Below the pieces are notes generated by a model. It saw nothing but the letters and a program-made list of their open reading frames with translations, was not told the origin of the DNA and ran no database searches. This document shows, in pieces, positions 23,897 to 31,046 of a DNA stretch of 55,499 nucleotides. This stretch comes from Lachnospiraceae bacterium (GTDB lineage Bacteria > Bacillota > Clostridia > Lachnospirales > Lachnospiraceae). Location of the stretch: contig JAFZLB010000009.1 in assembly GCA_017551665.1 (NCBI GenBank), positions 1 to 55,499 of the forward strand, read 5' to 3'. The position numbers and the translations under genes were made by a program. The first letter of the stretch is position 1, and each line of letters opens with the position of its first letter.

Positions 23897-25384
23897 ATGA
23901 AACATTTTGAATTTGAGTACGGCACAGGGACCATGGGCGCAAACCTGCCGGACAATACGGATGAATTCATCCCCGGTGTGACGGTACCGGATCCGCCCTG
24001 CATCCCGGAGGACAAATTAGAAGAAGCCTATCTCACAAGCATCCGCAACCCCATCGGCATGCCGCCCGTTTCGGAGCTGGTACACGAAGGCAGCAAGGTG
24101 GTCTTTGTCATTCCGGACCGGGTGAAGGGCGGCGAACAGCCCACCTGCCACCGCAGGCTGTCCATGAAATACCTGCTGCGGGAGCTGTATGCGGCGGGCG
24201 TGAAAAAGGAAGACATCCTCTTCATCATTTCCAACGGTCTGCATCCCCGTTCCACCCCCGCGGACGCGCTGGCGCTCTTCGGGGAGGAACTTTACGCAGA
24301 GTTTTGGCCCACGGGACAGATCATCAGCCATGATTCCGAAGACCCGGAACACATGACAGATCTCGGTCTCACAAAGCGCGGCGATCCGGTGCAGATGAAC
24401 CGCTATGTTTTCGAGTGTGACCTGCCCATCCTGATCGGACATGTCATGGGCAATCCCTACGGCGGTTATTCCGGCGGCTACAAGCATTCCGCAACGGGCA
24501 TCACCTCCTGGCGCTCCATCGCCAGCCACCATGTGCCCTCCGTCATGCACCGCGCGGACTTTACGCCGGTGAACGGCGGCTCGCTCATGCGCGAAAAGTT
24601 CAACGAGATTTCCATGAAGATGGAAGAAGAAATGGGACATCCCTTCTTCTGCTGTGACGCGGTGCTGGATTCCAAAGCCAGACAGATCGCCGTCTTTTCG
24701 GGCTACGCAAAAGAGATGATGCCGCAAAGCTGGAAGGTTGCGGACAAGCGCACCTACGTCCACTGGGCGGAAAAGAAATACGATGTCCTTGTGTTCGGAA
24801 TGCCGCAAAAGTTCCATTACGGCAACGGCATGGGCACGAACCCGATCATGATGATGCAGGCCTTAAGCGCACAGGTGCTGCGCTTCAAGCGCGTCATGAG
24901 CGAGCGCTGCGTGCTGATCTGCGCCAGCCTCTGCAACGGCTTTTTCAACGACGACGCCTGGCCCTATCTGCGCGAATGTTATGACTGGTTCCACAGGGAT
25001 CAGATGCAGACGCTGCCGGACATGGACCGCCTCGGCGAATACTTTGCGACAAACGAGGAATATATCCGCAAATACCGCTTCGCTTATGCCTTCCATCCCT
25101 TCCACGGTTTTTCCATGATGAGCTGCGGGCATATCGCGGAGATGAACACGAGCGCGATTTACATCGTCGGCGCACAGGAACCGGGCTACGCGCGCGGCAT
25201 GGGCTTAAAAACAAGGGCGACCTTTGAAGAAGCACTGGAAGACGCGAAGAAAAAGATTGTGGGACCGGAGCCGAACATCCTGGCGCTGCCGCTGACCTTC
25301 AAAACCGCGGCGGTGCATCTCGGGATGAAGAATCCGTCAGAGGACGGCATGGACGCCTACGGCGTGAGAGGCTGCTGCGGCTGA
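23897..25384 (+). CDS. larA: LarA-like nickel-dependent hydroxyacid racemase/epimerase
   Basis: 495-residue member of the lactate racemase LarA (DUF2088) superfamily. The N-terminal domain carries the IPDRVKGGEQPT loop; the middle carries GYSGGYKHSATGI, whose Lys corresponds to the residue that bonds the nickel-pincer cofactor, and the SHH histidines. The family racemises or epimerises 2-hydroxyacids including lactate and aldonates. The cofactor genes larB, larC and larE are not in the window. It is the last gene of the operon, so a hydroxyacid probably arises in the pathway. The gene ends 16 nt from the convergent repressor gene. Confidence 0.8.
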   Translation: MKHFEFEYGTGTMGANLPDNTDEFIPGVTVPDPPCIPEDKLEEAYLTSIRNPIGMPPVSELVHEGSKVVFVIPDRVKGGEQPTCHRRLSMKYLLRELYAAGVKKEDILFIISNGLHPRSTPADALALFGEELYAEFWPTGQIISHDSEDPEHMTDLGLTKRGDPVQMNRYVFECDLPILIGHVMGNPYGGYSGGYKHSATGITSWRSIASHHVPSVMHRADFTPVNGGSLMREKFNEISMKMEEEMGHPFFCCDAVLDSKARQIAVFSGYAKEMMPQSWKVADKRTYVHWAEKKYDVLVFGMPQKFHYGNGMGTNPIMMMQALSAQVLRFKRVMSERCVLICASLCNGFFNDDAWPYLRECYDWFHRDQMQTLPDMDRLGEYFATNEEYIRKYRFAYAFHPFHGFSMMSCGHIAEMNTSAIYIVGAQEPGYARGMGLKTRATFEEALEDAKKKIVGPEPNILALPLTFKTAAVHLGMKNPSEDGMDAYGVRGCCG

Positions 25385-25400
25385 GCGTGATGCAAAAGCG

Positions 25401-26624
25401 TCAGCCGGTGTAGCGCTCGATCGCGTTCAGAATGGCGACCGCCGCACCGCCCAGCGCACCGCTCAGGGGATCCGCTTTCAGGAAGCGGAAGGTTGTTTTG
25501 GAATGCACCATGCTGTAAAGATGTTTGGAGATCGTGCCGGTCAGAAGCTTCTGGTTCTCCGCACGGTCGAAGAGCTTTCCCTCGATCAGCAGCGTATCCA
25601 TGTTGCTGAGATTGGCGATGTTGGCAATCGCGATGCCGAGGGTGGTCAGCGCCTGCTGCACCTCTCCGGTGACAAAGGGATCTCCCTTTTCCTGGGCCAG
25701 AAGGATCTCCTCCATGGAGGGCGCGTCCTTCTTCCCGAGCACCGCTTTCAGGCCGGGTGCTTTGCCGGATTGCATTGCCTCCGTGCAGACGGAAAGGATG
25801 GCGCGGTCACCGGCGTAAGCCTCCAGGCAGCCGCGGTTGCCGCAGGAGCAGAGCGCACCGTTTTCGTGCATGACCATGTGCCCGACCTCGCCGTTGCCGA
25901 TGACGGATTCGCTCATGACGGGGGCATTGACCACAAGCGGACAGGCAATGCCGTCGGCGATGAGCAGATAGGCGAAGAGATCGGCGTCATGCAGAAGATC
26001 CTGCCGGAAAAGCTGTGCGGCGATGGCACGGGAAGCGGTATTGTTCATGGTCCGCACCGGTCCCCGGAAGGCGGTGAGGGAACGGAAGTCGGCGCAGATG
26101 GATTTGTCCAGCCAGTTGTCGCGGGGGTGCATGGTCAGAACGCCCTTCGCGCTGTCCACCAGCCCCGGCACCGCCAGACCCACGCCCTTTACGCTTGCGG
26201 CGTCAAGGCCGGATTGTTTGAGAAGCTTACGGTAAAGAGAAGCGGCGGAACGCAGCGCCCTGTCATAGTCCGTACAGAGCTTCGTGTCCGCGGCGGCATA
26301 CAGCATCCGCCCCCTGAAGTCCGTGATACAGGCCGTGCGTCCGGTATCGCGCATTTCGATACCGAGAAAATGTCCGTACGCGGGATCAATGGTTAAGGCA
26401 TGTGCCTTTCTGCCCGGCGCACCGGTTTCGTCCGGCGCGGTTTCCCGGACAAGCCCTGCGCGGATCATGGCATTGACGCTGGTGGTGATCGTCGGCAGGG
26501 TCAGATCCAGCATATCCTTTAAGTCCGCGCGCTTGACGGGACCGTGCTGGCAGATCAGCCGGAGTATGGCGGTATGATTGGATGTCTTTGCCCGTGCGGA
26601 ATTGGAGCCTGTGATATGCAGCAA
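25401..26624 (-). CDS. ROK-family transcriptional repressor (NagC/XylR type)
   Basis: 407 residues: N-terminal winged helix-turn-helix (HTAILRLICQHGPVKRADLK, about 17-60), then a ROK sugar-binding domain with zinc ligands His249 and CSCGNRGC (259-266). The catalytic Asp of ROK kinases is Thr196 (NNTAS), so it should sense a sugar without phosphorylating it. It starts at TTG 26624 with AGGAGG 8 nt upstream. Its promoter (TTGACC-18-TATAAT) is followed at once by an operator sharing 13 nt with the nagA site, implying autoregulation. It probably represses the whole 0-28 kb locus. Confidence 0.9.
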   Translation of the reverse strand: MLHITGSNSARAKTSNHTAILRLICQHGPVKRADLKDMLDLTLPTITTSVNAMIRAGLVRETAPDETGAPGRKAHALTIDPAYGHFLGIEMRDTGRTACITDFRGRMLYAAADTKLCTDYDRALRSAASLYRKLLKQSGLDAASVKGVGLAVPGLVDSAKGVLTMHPRDNWLDKSICADFRSLTAFRGPVRTMNNTASRAIAAQLFRQDLLHDADLFAYLLIADGIACPLVVNAPVMSESVIGNGEVGHMVMHENGALCSCGNRGCLEAYAGDRAILSVCTEAMQSGKAPGLKAVLGKKDAPSMEEILLAQEKGDPFVTGEVQQALTTLGIAIANIANLSNMDTLLIEGKLFDRAENQKLLTGTISKHLYSMVHSKTTFRFLKADPLSGALGGAAVAILNAIERYTG

Positions 26625-26647
26625 ACGCCCGTCCTCCTTTTCATTTG

Positions 26648-26660
26648 TTATTTCATTTAA
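26648..26660. promoter_or_regulatory. ROK operator at its own promoter
   Basis: TTATTTCATTTAA is the exact reverse complement of nagA-site bases 180-192, placed just downstream of the repressor's -10 box. Confidence 0.65.
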
Positions 26661-26662
26661 TT

Positions 26663-26692
26663 ATTATAAGGGGCGGCAATCCTTATGGTCAA
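26663..26692 (-). promoter_or_regulatory. Promoter of the ROK repressor gene
   Basis: Minus strand: TTGACC (26692-26687), 18-nt spacer, TATAAT (26668-26663). Confidence 0.7.
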
Positions 26693-26754
26693 GAACGGAA
26701 ATAAAAACGGAAGCAATTAGTCACTGTTCACATAAGCATACGGAGGTAAGACAA

Positions 26755-27441
26755 ATGAAATTCTTTCTGGACAGCGCCAAACTGGACGAAATCAGGGAAG
26801 CACACGGCAGTTTCGGCATCGACGGCGTTACGACAAATCCCCGTCACATCATGGTCAGCGGCAAGCCCTTTCTGACCGCCATTCAGGACATCGCGGACTG
26901 GGTGAAGGCAGAGGGCCTGACGGGCATTGACACCTTCCCCGTCTCCGTGGAAATCAATCCGCATCTGGATGATACGGATCAGATGGTGGAGGAAGCAAAG
27001 AAAATCGCCGCGATCAGCGAAAACTTTGTCATCAAAGTGCCCTCGACCCTTGCCGGCATCCCTGCCGCCAGGCGTCTGGAACAGGAAGGCATCCGCACAA
27101 ATGTGACGCTTGTCTTCTCTCCGGCCCAGGCAATTCTTCCCGCGAAGATCGGCGCGAAATTCGTCTCTCCCTTCATCGGCTGGAAAGAAGCCAACGGCGA
27201 GGACTGCAAACAGTATATCAGCGACATCGTCACGATCTATGACAATTACGGTTTTCTTGGTGAGACCGAAATCATCTGCGCCGCCGTGCGCACGCCGAAG
27301 CAGATCGCGGACTGCGCGGTGGCGGGCGCGGACATTGTCACCGCGGGGCTGGATGTGTTCAAGGACTGCATGAAGCACGCCTACACCACACAGGGCATCG
27401 GCATCTTCACGGACGCCTGGGATCATACGGAAGGAAACTGA
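26755..27441 (+). CDS. Transaldolase/fructose-6-phosphate aldolase family protein
   Basis: 228-residue FSA/TalC-type protein. It has GVTTNP near the N-terminus and the Schiff-base Lys94 in IKVPST. ATG 26755 follows GGAGGTAAG. The two residues that bind the substrate phosphate in this family are both changed: the SPFxGR Arg (E. coli FSA Arg134) is Trp143, and the AAS Ser (Ser166) is Ala177. It may thus cleave a ketose with a non-phosphate terminus, or use dihydroxyacetone donors. Sulfofructose transaldolases of the sulfo-TAL pathway belong to this fold, which makes a sulfosugar substrate thinkable. Divergent from the repressor and followed 7 nt later by a TSUP exporter. Confidence 0.85.
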   Translation: MKFFLDSAKLDEIREAHGSFGIDGVTTNPRHIMVSGKPFLTAIQDIADWVKAEGLTGIDTFPVSVEINPHLDDTDQMVEEAKKIAAISENFVIKVPSTLAGIPAARRLEQEGIRTNVTLVFSPAQAILPAKIGAKFVSPFIGWKEANGEDCKQYISDIVTIYDNYGFLGETEIICAAVRTPKQIADCAVAGADIVTAGLDVFKDCMKHAYTTQGIGIFTDAWDHTEGN

Positions 27442-27448
27442 CGCTCCT

Positions 27449-28231
27449 GTGACGGCAGTGTTCGCGGCGGTCGCCTTTGCGGCCTGCCTGGTCGGAAAAA
27501 TCTGCGGAATGGGCGGCGGCATTCTCATCAAGCCGGTGCTGGACGCATCCGGTTTGTTAAGTGTCGCCGCCATTAACTTCATTTCCGCCTGCACCGTGGC
27601 AGGGATGTCGCTCTGGTCCGTGGGAAAGGGAATCCTGCAAAAGGACAGGGCGCTGGATTTCAAAATCTCCACGCCGCTCGCGGCGGGTTCCGCTGCGGGC
27701 GGGATCCTCGGCAGGCTCCTCTTCCGCTACGCGGCGGAACTGACGGGCAACGCGGAGAAGGCGGGTGTTTTGCAAGCCGCGCTCCTTTTTGCCGCGACCC
27801 TTGCGACGCTGCTTTATACACTGAAGAAGGACCGCCTGCGCTCGTATCGTGTCAGCGCGCCGCTGTCCTGCGTGCTGATCGGGCTGTTCCTTGGCGCGCT
27901 CGGCGCCTTTCTCGGTGTCGGCGGCGGCCCCTTCAACATGGCGGTTCTCTTTTTCTTCTTTTCCATGACGGCCAAGACGGCTGCAAAGAACAGTCTTTAC
28001 ATCATCCTGATCAGCCAGGCGGCCGCCATTCTGTACACGGTGATTTCCGGCGAAGTCCCCTCGGTGGAAGTCTCTCTTCTGCTGCTGATGATCGGCTTCG
28101 GCATTCTCGGCAGCGAGGCCGGTTCCCGCATCGGCAGCAGCCTCAGCGAAAAAAGAACGCTGACGCTCTTTCTCTGGGTGATGGTGCTGGTGATGGGGAT
28201 TTGTCTGTATAACATCCTCCGCGCGTATTAA
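27449..28231 (+). CDS. TSUP-family anion exporter, second copy
   Basis: 260-residue polytopic protein with TSUP-type repeats (AACLVGKICGMGGGILIKPVL at the N-terminus and ALGAFLGVGGGPFNMAVLFFFF in the middle). It starts with GTG 27449, seven bases after the transaldolase stop, with only a distant AAGGA as ribosome site, so translation is probably coupled. It differs clearly from the first TSUP protein, so the locus may export two sulfur-containing anions, or one may be an importer. Confidence 0.85.
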   Translation: MTAVFAAVAFAACLVGKICGMGGGILIKPVLDASGLLSVAAINFISACTVAGMSLWSVGKGILQKDRALDFKISTPLAAGSAAGGILGRLLFRYAAELTGNAEKAGVLQAALLFAATLATLLYTLKKDRLRSYRVSAPLSCVLIGLFLGALGAFLGVGGGPFNMAVLFFFFSMTAKTAAKNSLYIILISQAAAILYTVISGEVPSVEVSLLLLMIGFGILGSEAGSRIGSSLSEKRTLTLFLWVMVLVMGICLYNILRAY

Positions 28232-28233
28232 TA

Positions 28234-28262
28234 TTGACACAGTAGCCGGACAGGAGTATAAC
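28234..28262 (+). promoter_or_regulatory. Strong sigma-A promoter of amidase gene
   Basis: Consensus TTGACA (28234-28239), 17-nt spacer, TATAAC (28257-28262), with a leader of about 48 nt before ATG 28317. Confidence 0.8.
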
Positions 28263-28316
28263 AGAATCAAACTGCAGGGGAAATATCATCACAACACACA
28301 GGAGAGAAAAGAATAC

Positions 28317-29300
28317 ATGAAAAAATCCTTCCGTATCCGCACACTGTTGCTTGTATGTATACTCCTGTTTTCTTTCCGTCTTCCTGTCGCGGCTTCGGGT
28401 GAGACCACTGCGAACGGCGTGGATTACGAGGCTGTTTACAACTATGATTTCTACATCAATCAGTACGCCGATCTGAAGGCGGCGTTCGTGGGAAATCCCG
28501 CGGCAGCCTTCCGGCATTTCTTAACGAACGGGATGCGGGAGGGCCGGCAGGCAAGCGCGGAATTCAATGTGCAGCTGTACCGGCAGCGCTACGCGGATTT
28601 GGAGCGCACCTTCGGCGACAACCTTCCCGCTTATTATCTTCATTACATTCTCTGCGGCAAGGCGGAGAGGCGGAATGCCGCCGGTACTGTCGCCGCCGCA
28701 AAACCAGCGCAGACAGCCGCAAACACACAGAAGCAACAGACATCTGCTTCCGCCTTTCCGGTCATCGTGCTGGACCCGGGACACGGCGGAACGGATCCCG
28801 GTTGTGTGCGCGGGAAAACGTATGAGAAAAACATCACTTTTGCCGTGGTGCTGGAAGCCGCGCGGATTCTGCAGGAGAGAGGTTTTGCGGTGCGTCTGAC
28901 GCGGGATTCGGATTACCGTATTGTGCTGGCGGACCGCGTTGCCATTTCCAACAGCTATGAAAACGCCGCCTTTGTCGCGGTGCATGTCAACACGCTGCCA
29001 TACAACAACCGTTACAGCGGCATGGAAATCTTTTGCAACGGGGAGTCTCATCCGGAGAGTCCGCGCCTTGCGCGGAATGTGCTGGCGTACACGACCGGCG
29101 CGACGGGGGCACGCACAAGCAAGGCGGTGACGGATTCCTTTTTCCATGTGCTGAAAAACAACAGCCACCCCGCCTGTCTGATCGAGATCGGCTTTCTGTC
29201 TTCAAACACGGAGTATCCGCTGCTTGTCTCGGACAGTTATCAGAAGCTGGTGGCGGGCGGCATCGCCGACGGAATCACGGCATTTCTCGCGGGGCAATAA
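28317..29300 (+). CDS. N-acetylmuramoyl-L-alanine amidase with YADLK-type repeats
   Basis: 327 residues. Signal peptide (1-26), then two copies of a repeat of about 45 residues with a Y-x-x-x-YADL-x-x-x-F core (FYINQYADLKAAF and YRQRYADLERTF), a Gln/Thr/Ala linker, and a C-terminal Amidase_3 domain. The domain has zinc ligands in LDPGHGG, EKN and AVHVN, and the catalytic Glu in LIEIGFLS. It should cleave the lactyl-amide bond of peptidoglycan stem peptides outside the membrane. The same repeat fills the partial protein at the right end of the window. CAGGAGA lies upstream of ATG 28317. Confidence 0.92.
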   Translation: MKKSFRIRTLLLVCILLFSFRLPVAASGETTANGVDYEAVYNYDFYINQYADLKAAFVGNPAAAFRHFLTNGMREGRQASAEFNVQLYRQRYADLERTFGDNLPAYYLHYILCGKAERRNAAGTVAAAKPAQTAANTQKQQTSASAFPVIVLDPGHGGTDPGCVRGKTYEKNITFAVVLEAARILQERGFAVRLTRDSDYRIVLADRVAISNSYENAAFVAVHVNTLPYNNRYSGMEIFCNGESHPESPRLARNVLAYTTGATGARTSKAVTDSFFHVLKNNSHPACLIEIGFLSSNTEYPLLVSDSYQKLVAGGIADGITAFLAGQ

Positions 29301-29315
29301 ACCCGCAACACCGCG

Positions 29316-31046
29316 TCAGTCCTCATCCACATGCTCCATATCCACATCCGTTTCCGGATGCGGCTTGTAGAGCGGGTCATTCCGGCTGAACTGGTAATCC
29401 AGATCGGGATAGCCCAGCTGCTCGGCGAGCAGGGCGTAGCGTTCGTTGCCCCAGCGCCAGCCGGCATGCGGGTCGCCGACGGTGTAATTGACCTCGCAGT
29501 CCGGATGCAGTTCCTGAAACTCCTGAATCTGCGCAAAGGGGATGGAGGTGGAATTGCCGATCCACAAACGCTCCAACTTCGTCAGACCGAAGCAGGGAGA
29601 GAGATCACGGATCGCGAAATTGTAGCCGAGGTTCAAGTGCTTCAGCTCCGTACATTCCGCCAGCGGCGAGATGTCGGAGATCGCGTTGGAAAAAATCTCC
29701 AGAAACTCTAACTTCTTGCAGTCGGCGAGCGGCGAGATATCCGTGAGATTGCCGAGCATGACGATCAGCACCTCTAAGTCCGGCATATAGGACACGAAGT
29801 AGATATCGCGCAGATAGTTGTTGTGCCCGAGATCCATGTACTTCATCTCCGTGCAGTAAATCAGGCTCTTGGTGTTCTCGGGATTGAGTTCCCCGGCCAC
29901 GTAAGGGGCGCTGGCCAGAATCTTCGTTGCGTCCGTCCGCACGGAATAATCCCTGCCGAACCAGACGCGCCACACCACCTTCACATCCGGGAAATCATCA
30001 CGAATCGCGGCCATGTGCTCATCATCCACGCCGCAGAAATCCATGTCCAGAAAATTCACCTTCGGCATGTACTGCAGAATCTCGCGCACCTCTTCGCCCT
30101 GGTCATCCATTTCGATGTGATTGAAGTCCAGGGTCTTGGTATGGATGTTGATCTTTTTCTCAAAGGCCGTGAAGATATAATGAACTTTGATGTCCGGATA
30201 TTCCTTCATAAACGCGGACACGGCGGGCAGCTTTTTGTAGCCGTCTTCCTCTCTGCCAAAATCGATCTCCGTCAGTTCCGGCAGGGCCTTTGCGGCAAGC
30301 AGCAGCTCGTCGATGTCCTTTGCGGTGAGCTTTGACGCGTCCGGCGAGGTCTCGTCCAGGGCGATGCGTTCTTTGCCGATCACGAGAAACCCTTCGGCAA
30401 GCGCTTCGGGAAAGCTGTCCCGGAACAGCGTCAGTTCCTCCGCCGTCCAGTCCTCTTTTGCCATCGTGCCTTCGACGGTGATTTCCGGATATTCCCCGTG
30501 AAAGGCGAGAAGTTCCTCCAGCGTCCAGGCCGAAAGATCCAGCCGCGCGCTCTGCGTTTCCTTAATGTAAACCATATAATCCGAAGCGGCCCGTGTCGCG
30601 TCCGCGGGGGAAAGCTTTGACAGATCGATGGTGTTTGTATTGCTGTCATAAGAGATCTCCGCGGGCAGATGCACGGTGTAGAGGACATTGACCGCCGGGT
30701 GCGCCTCGCCCCACTGCGCGATCTCGCGGAAGCATGTGCTTTGCCTGAGATCCGCTTCCTTCAATTGAGAAAAGAAGTCGAGCTTTTCGATTTCGTTCGC
30801 TTCGATTTCAAGTTCGATGCGTTCCGCGTTGCCGAAGAAAAAGCCGTGACGGAAAATGATGATCTTATGGCTCATCAGGGCAAACAAAAACACGCCGCCG
30901 AGGACAAGGAGCGTCGCCAAAAACGCGATCAGAACGCGGTGCTTCTTTTTCGGGGGTGAATCCGGCTCTTTTGTATCATGCGTTTCCGGTTCCAAATCAA
31001 CCATTTCCAGGCCGTCATCGGAACCGGCTTTTTGTTCTTCCGTCAT
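29316..31046 (-). CDS. Membrane-anchored leucine-rich-repeat protein 1
   Basis: 576 residues: acidic and Lys/Pro-rich cytoplasmic N-terminus, one transmembrane helix (VLIAFLATLLVLGGVFLFAL), then a large exported region with leucine-rich repeats in the C-terminal half (LEVLIVMLGNLTDISPLADC, LEFLEIFSNAISDISPLAEC, LKHLNLGYN). It ends with a conserved WRWGxERYALLxEQLGY tail and PLYKPHPETDVDMEH. It is clearly paralogous to the proteins at 31047-32798 and 36178-37920. Its ATG directly abuts the stop of its neighbour (TAAATG). Probably a cell-surface binding protein; the ligand is unknown. Confidence 0.78.
   Translation of the reverse strand: MTEEQKAGSDDGLEMVDLEPETHDTKEPDSPPKKKHRVLIAFLATLLVLGGVFLFALMSHKIIIFRHGFFFGNAERIELEIEANEIEKLDFFSQLKEADLRQSTCFREIAQWGEAHPAVNVLYTVHLPAEISYDSNTNTIDLSKLSPADATRAASDYMVYIKETQSARLDLSAWTLEELLAFHGEYPEITVEGTMAKEDWTAEELTLFRDSFPEALAEGFLVIGKERIALDETSPDASKLTAKDIDELLLAAKALPELTEIDFGREEDGYKKLPAVSAFMKEYPDIKVHYIFTAFEKKINIHTKTLDFNHIEMDDQGEEVREILQYMPKVNFLDMDFCGVDDEHMAAIRDDFPDVKVVWRVWFGRDYSVRTDATKILASAPYVAGELNPENTKSLIYCTEMKYMDLGHNNYLRDIYFVSYMPDLEVLIVMLGNLTDISPLADCKKLEFLEIFSNAISDISPLAECTELKHLNLGYNFAIRDLSPCFGLTKLERLWIGNSTSIPFAQIQEFQELHPDCEVNYTVGDPHAGWRWGNERYALLAEQLGYPDLDYQFSRNDPLYKPHPETDVDMEHVDED

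Noticed and set aside
25370-25410. GGCTGA...TCAGCC hairpin between the LarA-like and ROK genes as a bidirectional terminator
   Set aside because: The stem is short with a bulge and there is no T-run on either strand.
225-28231. Standard sulfoquinovose (sulfo-EMP or sulfo-TAL) cluster
   Set aside because: No GH31 sulfoquinovosidase or sulfolactaldehyde dehydrogenase/reductase is present, and NagA- and NagB-like genes point to amino sugars; kept only as an alternative.
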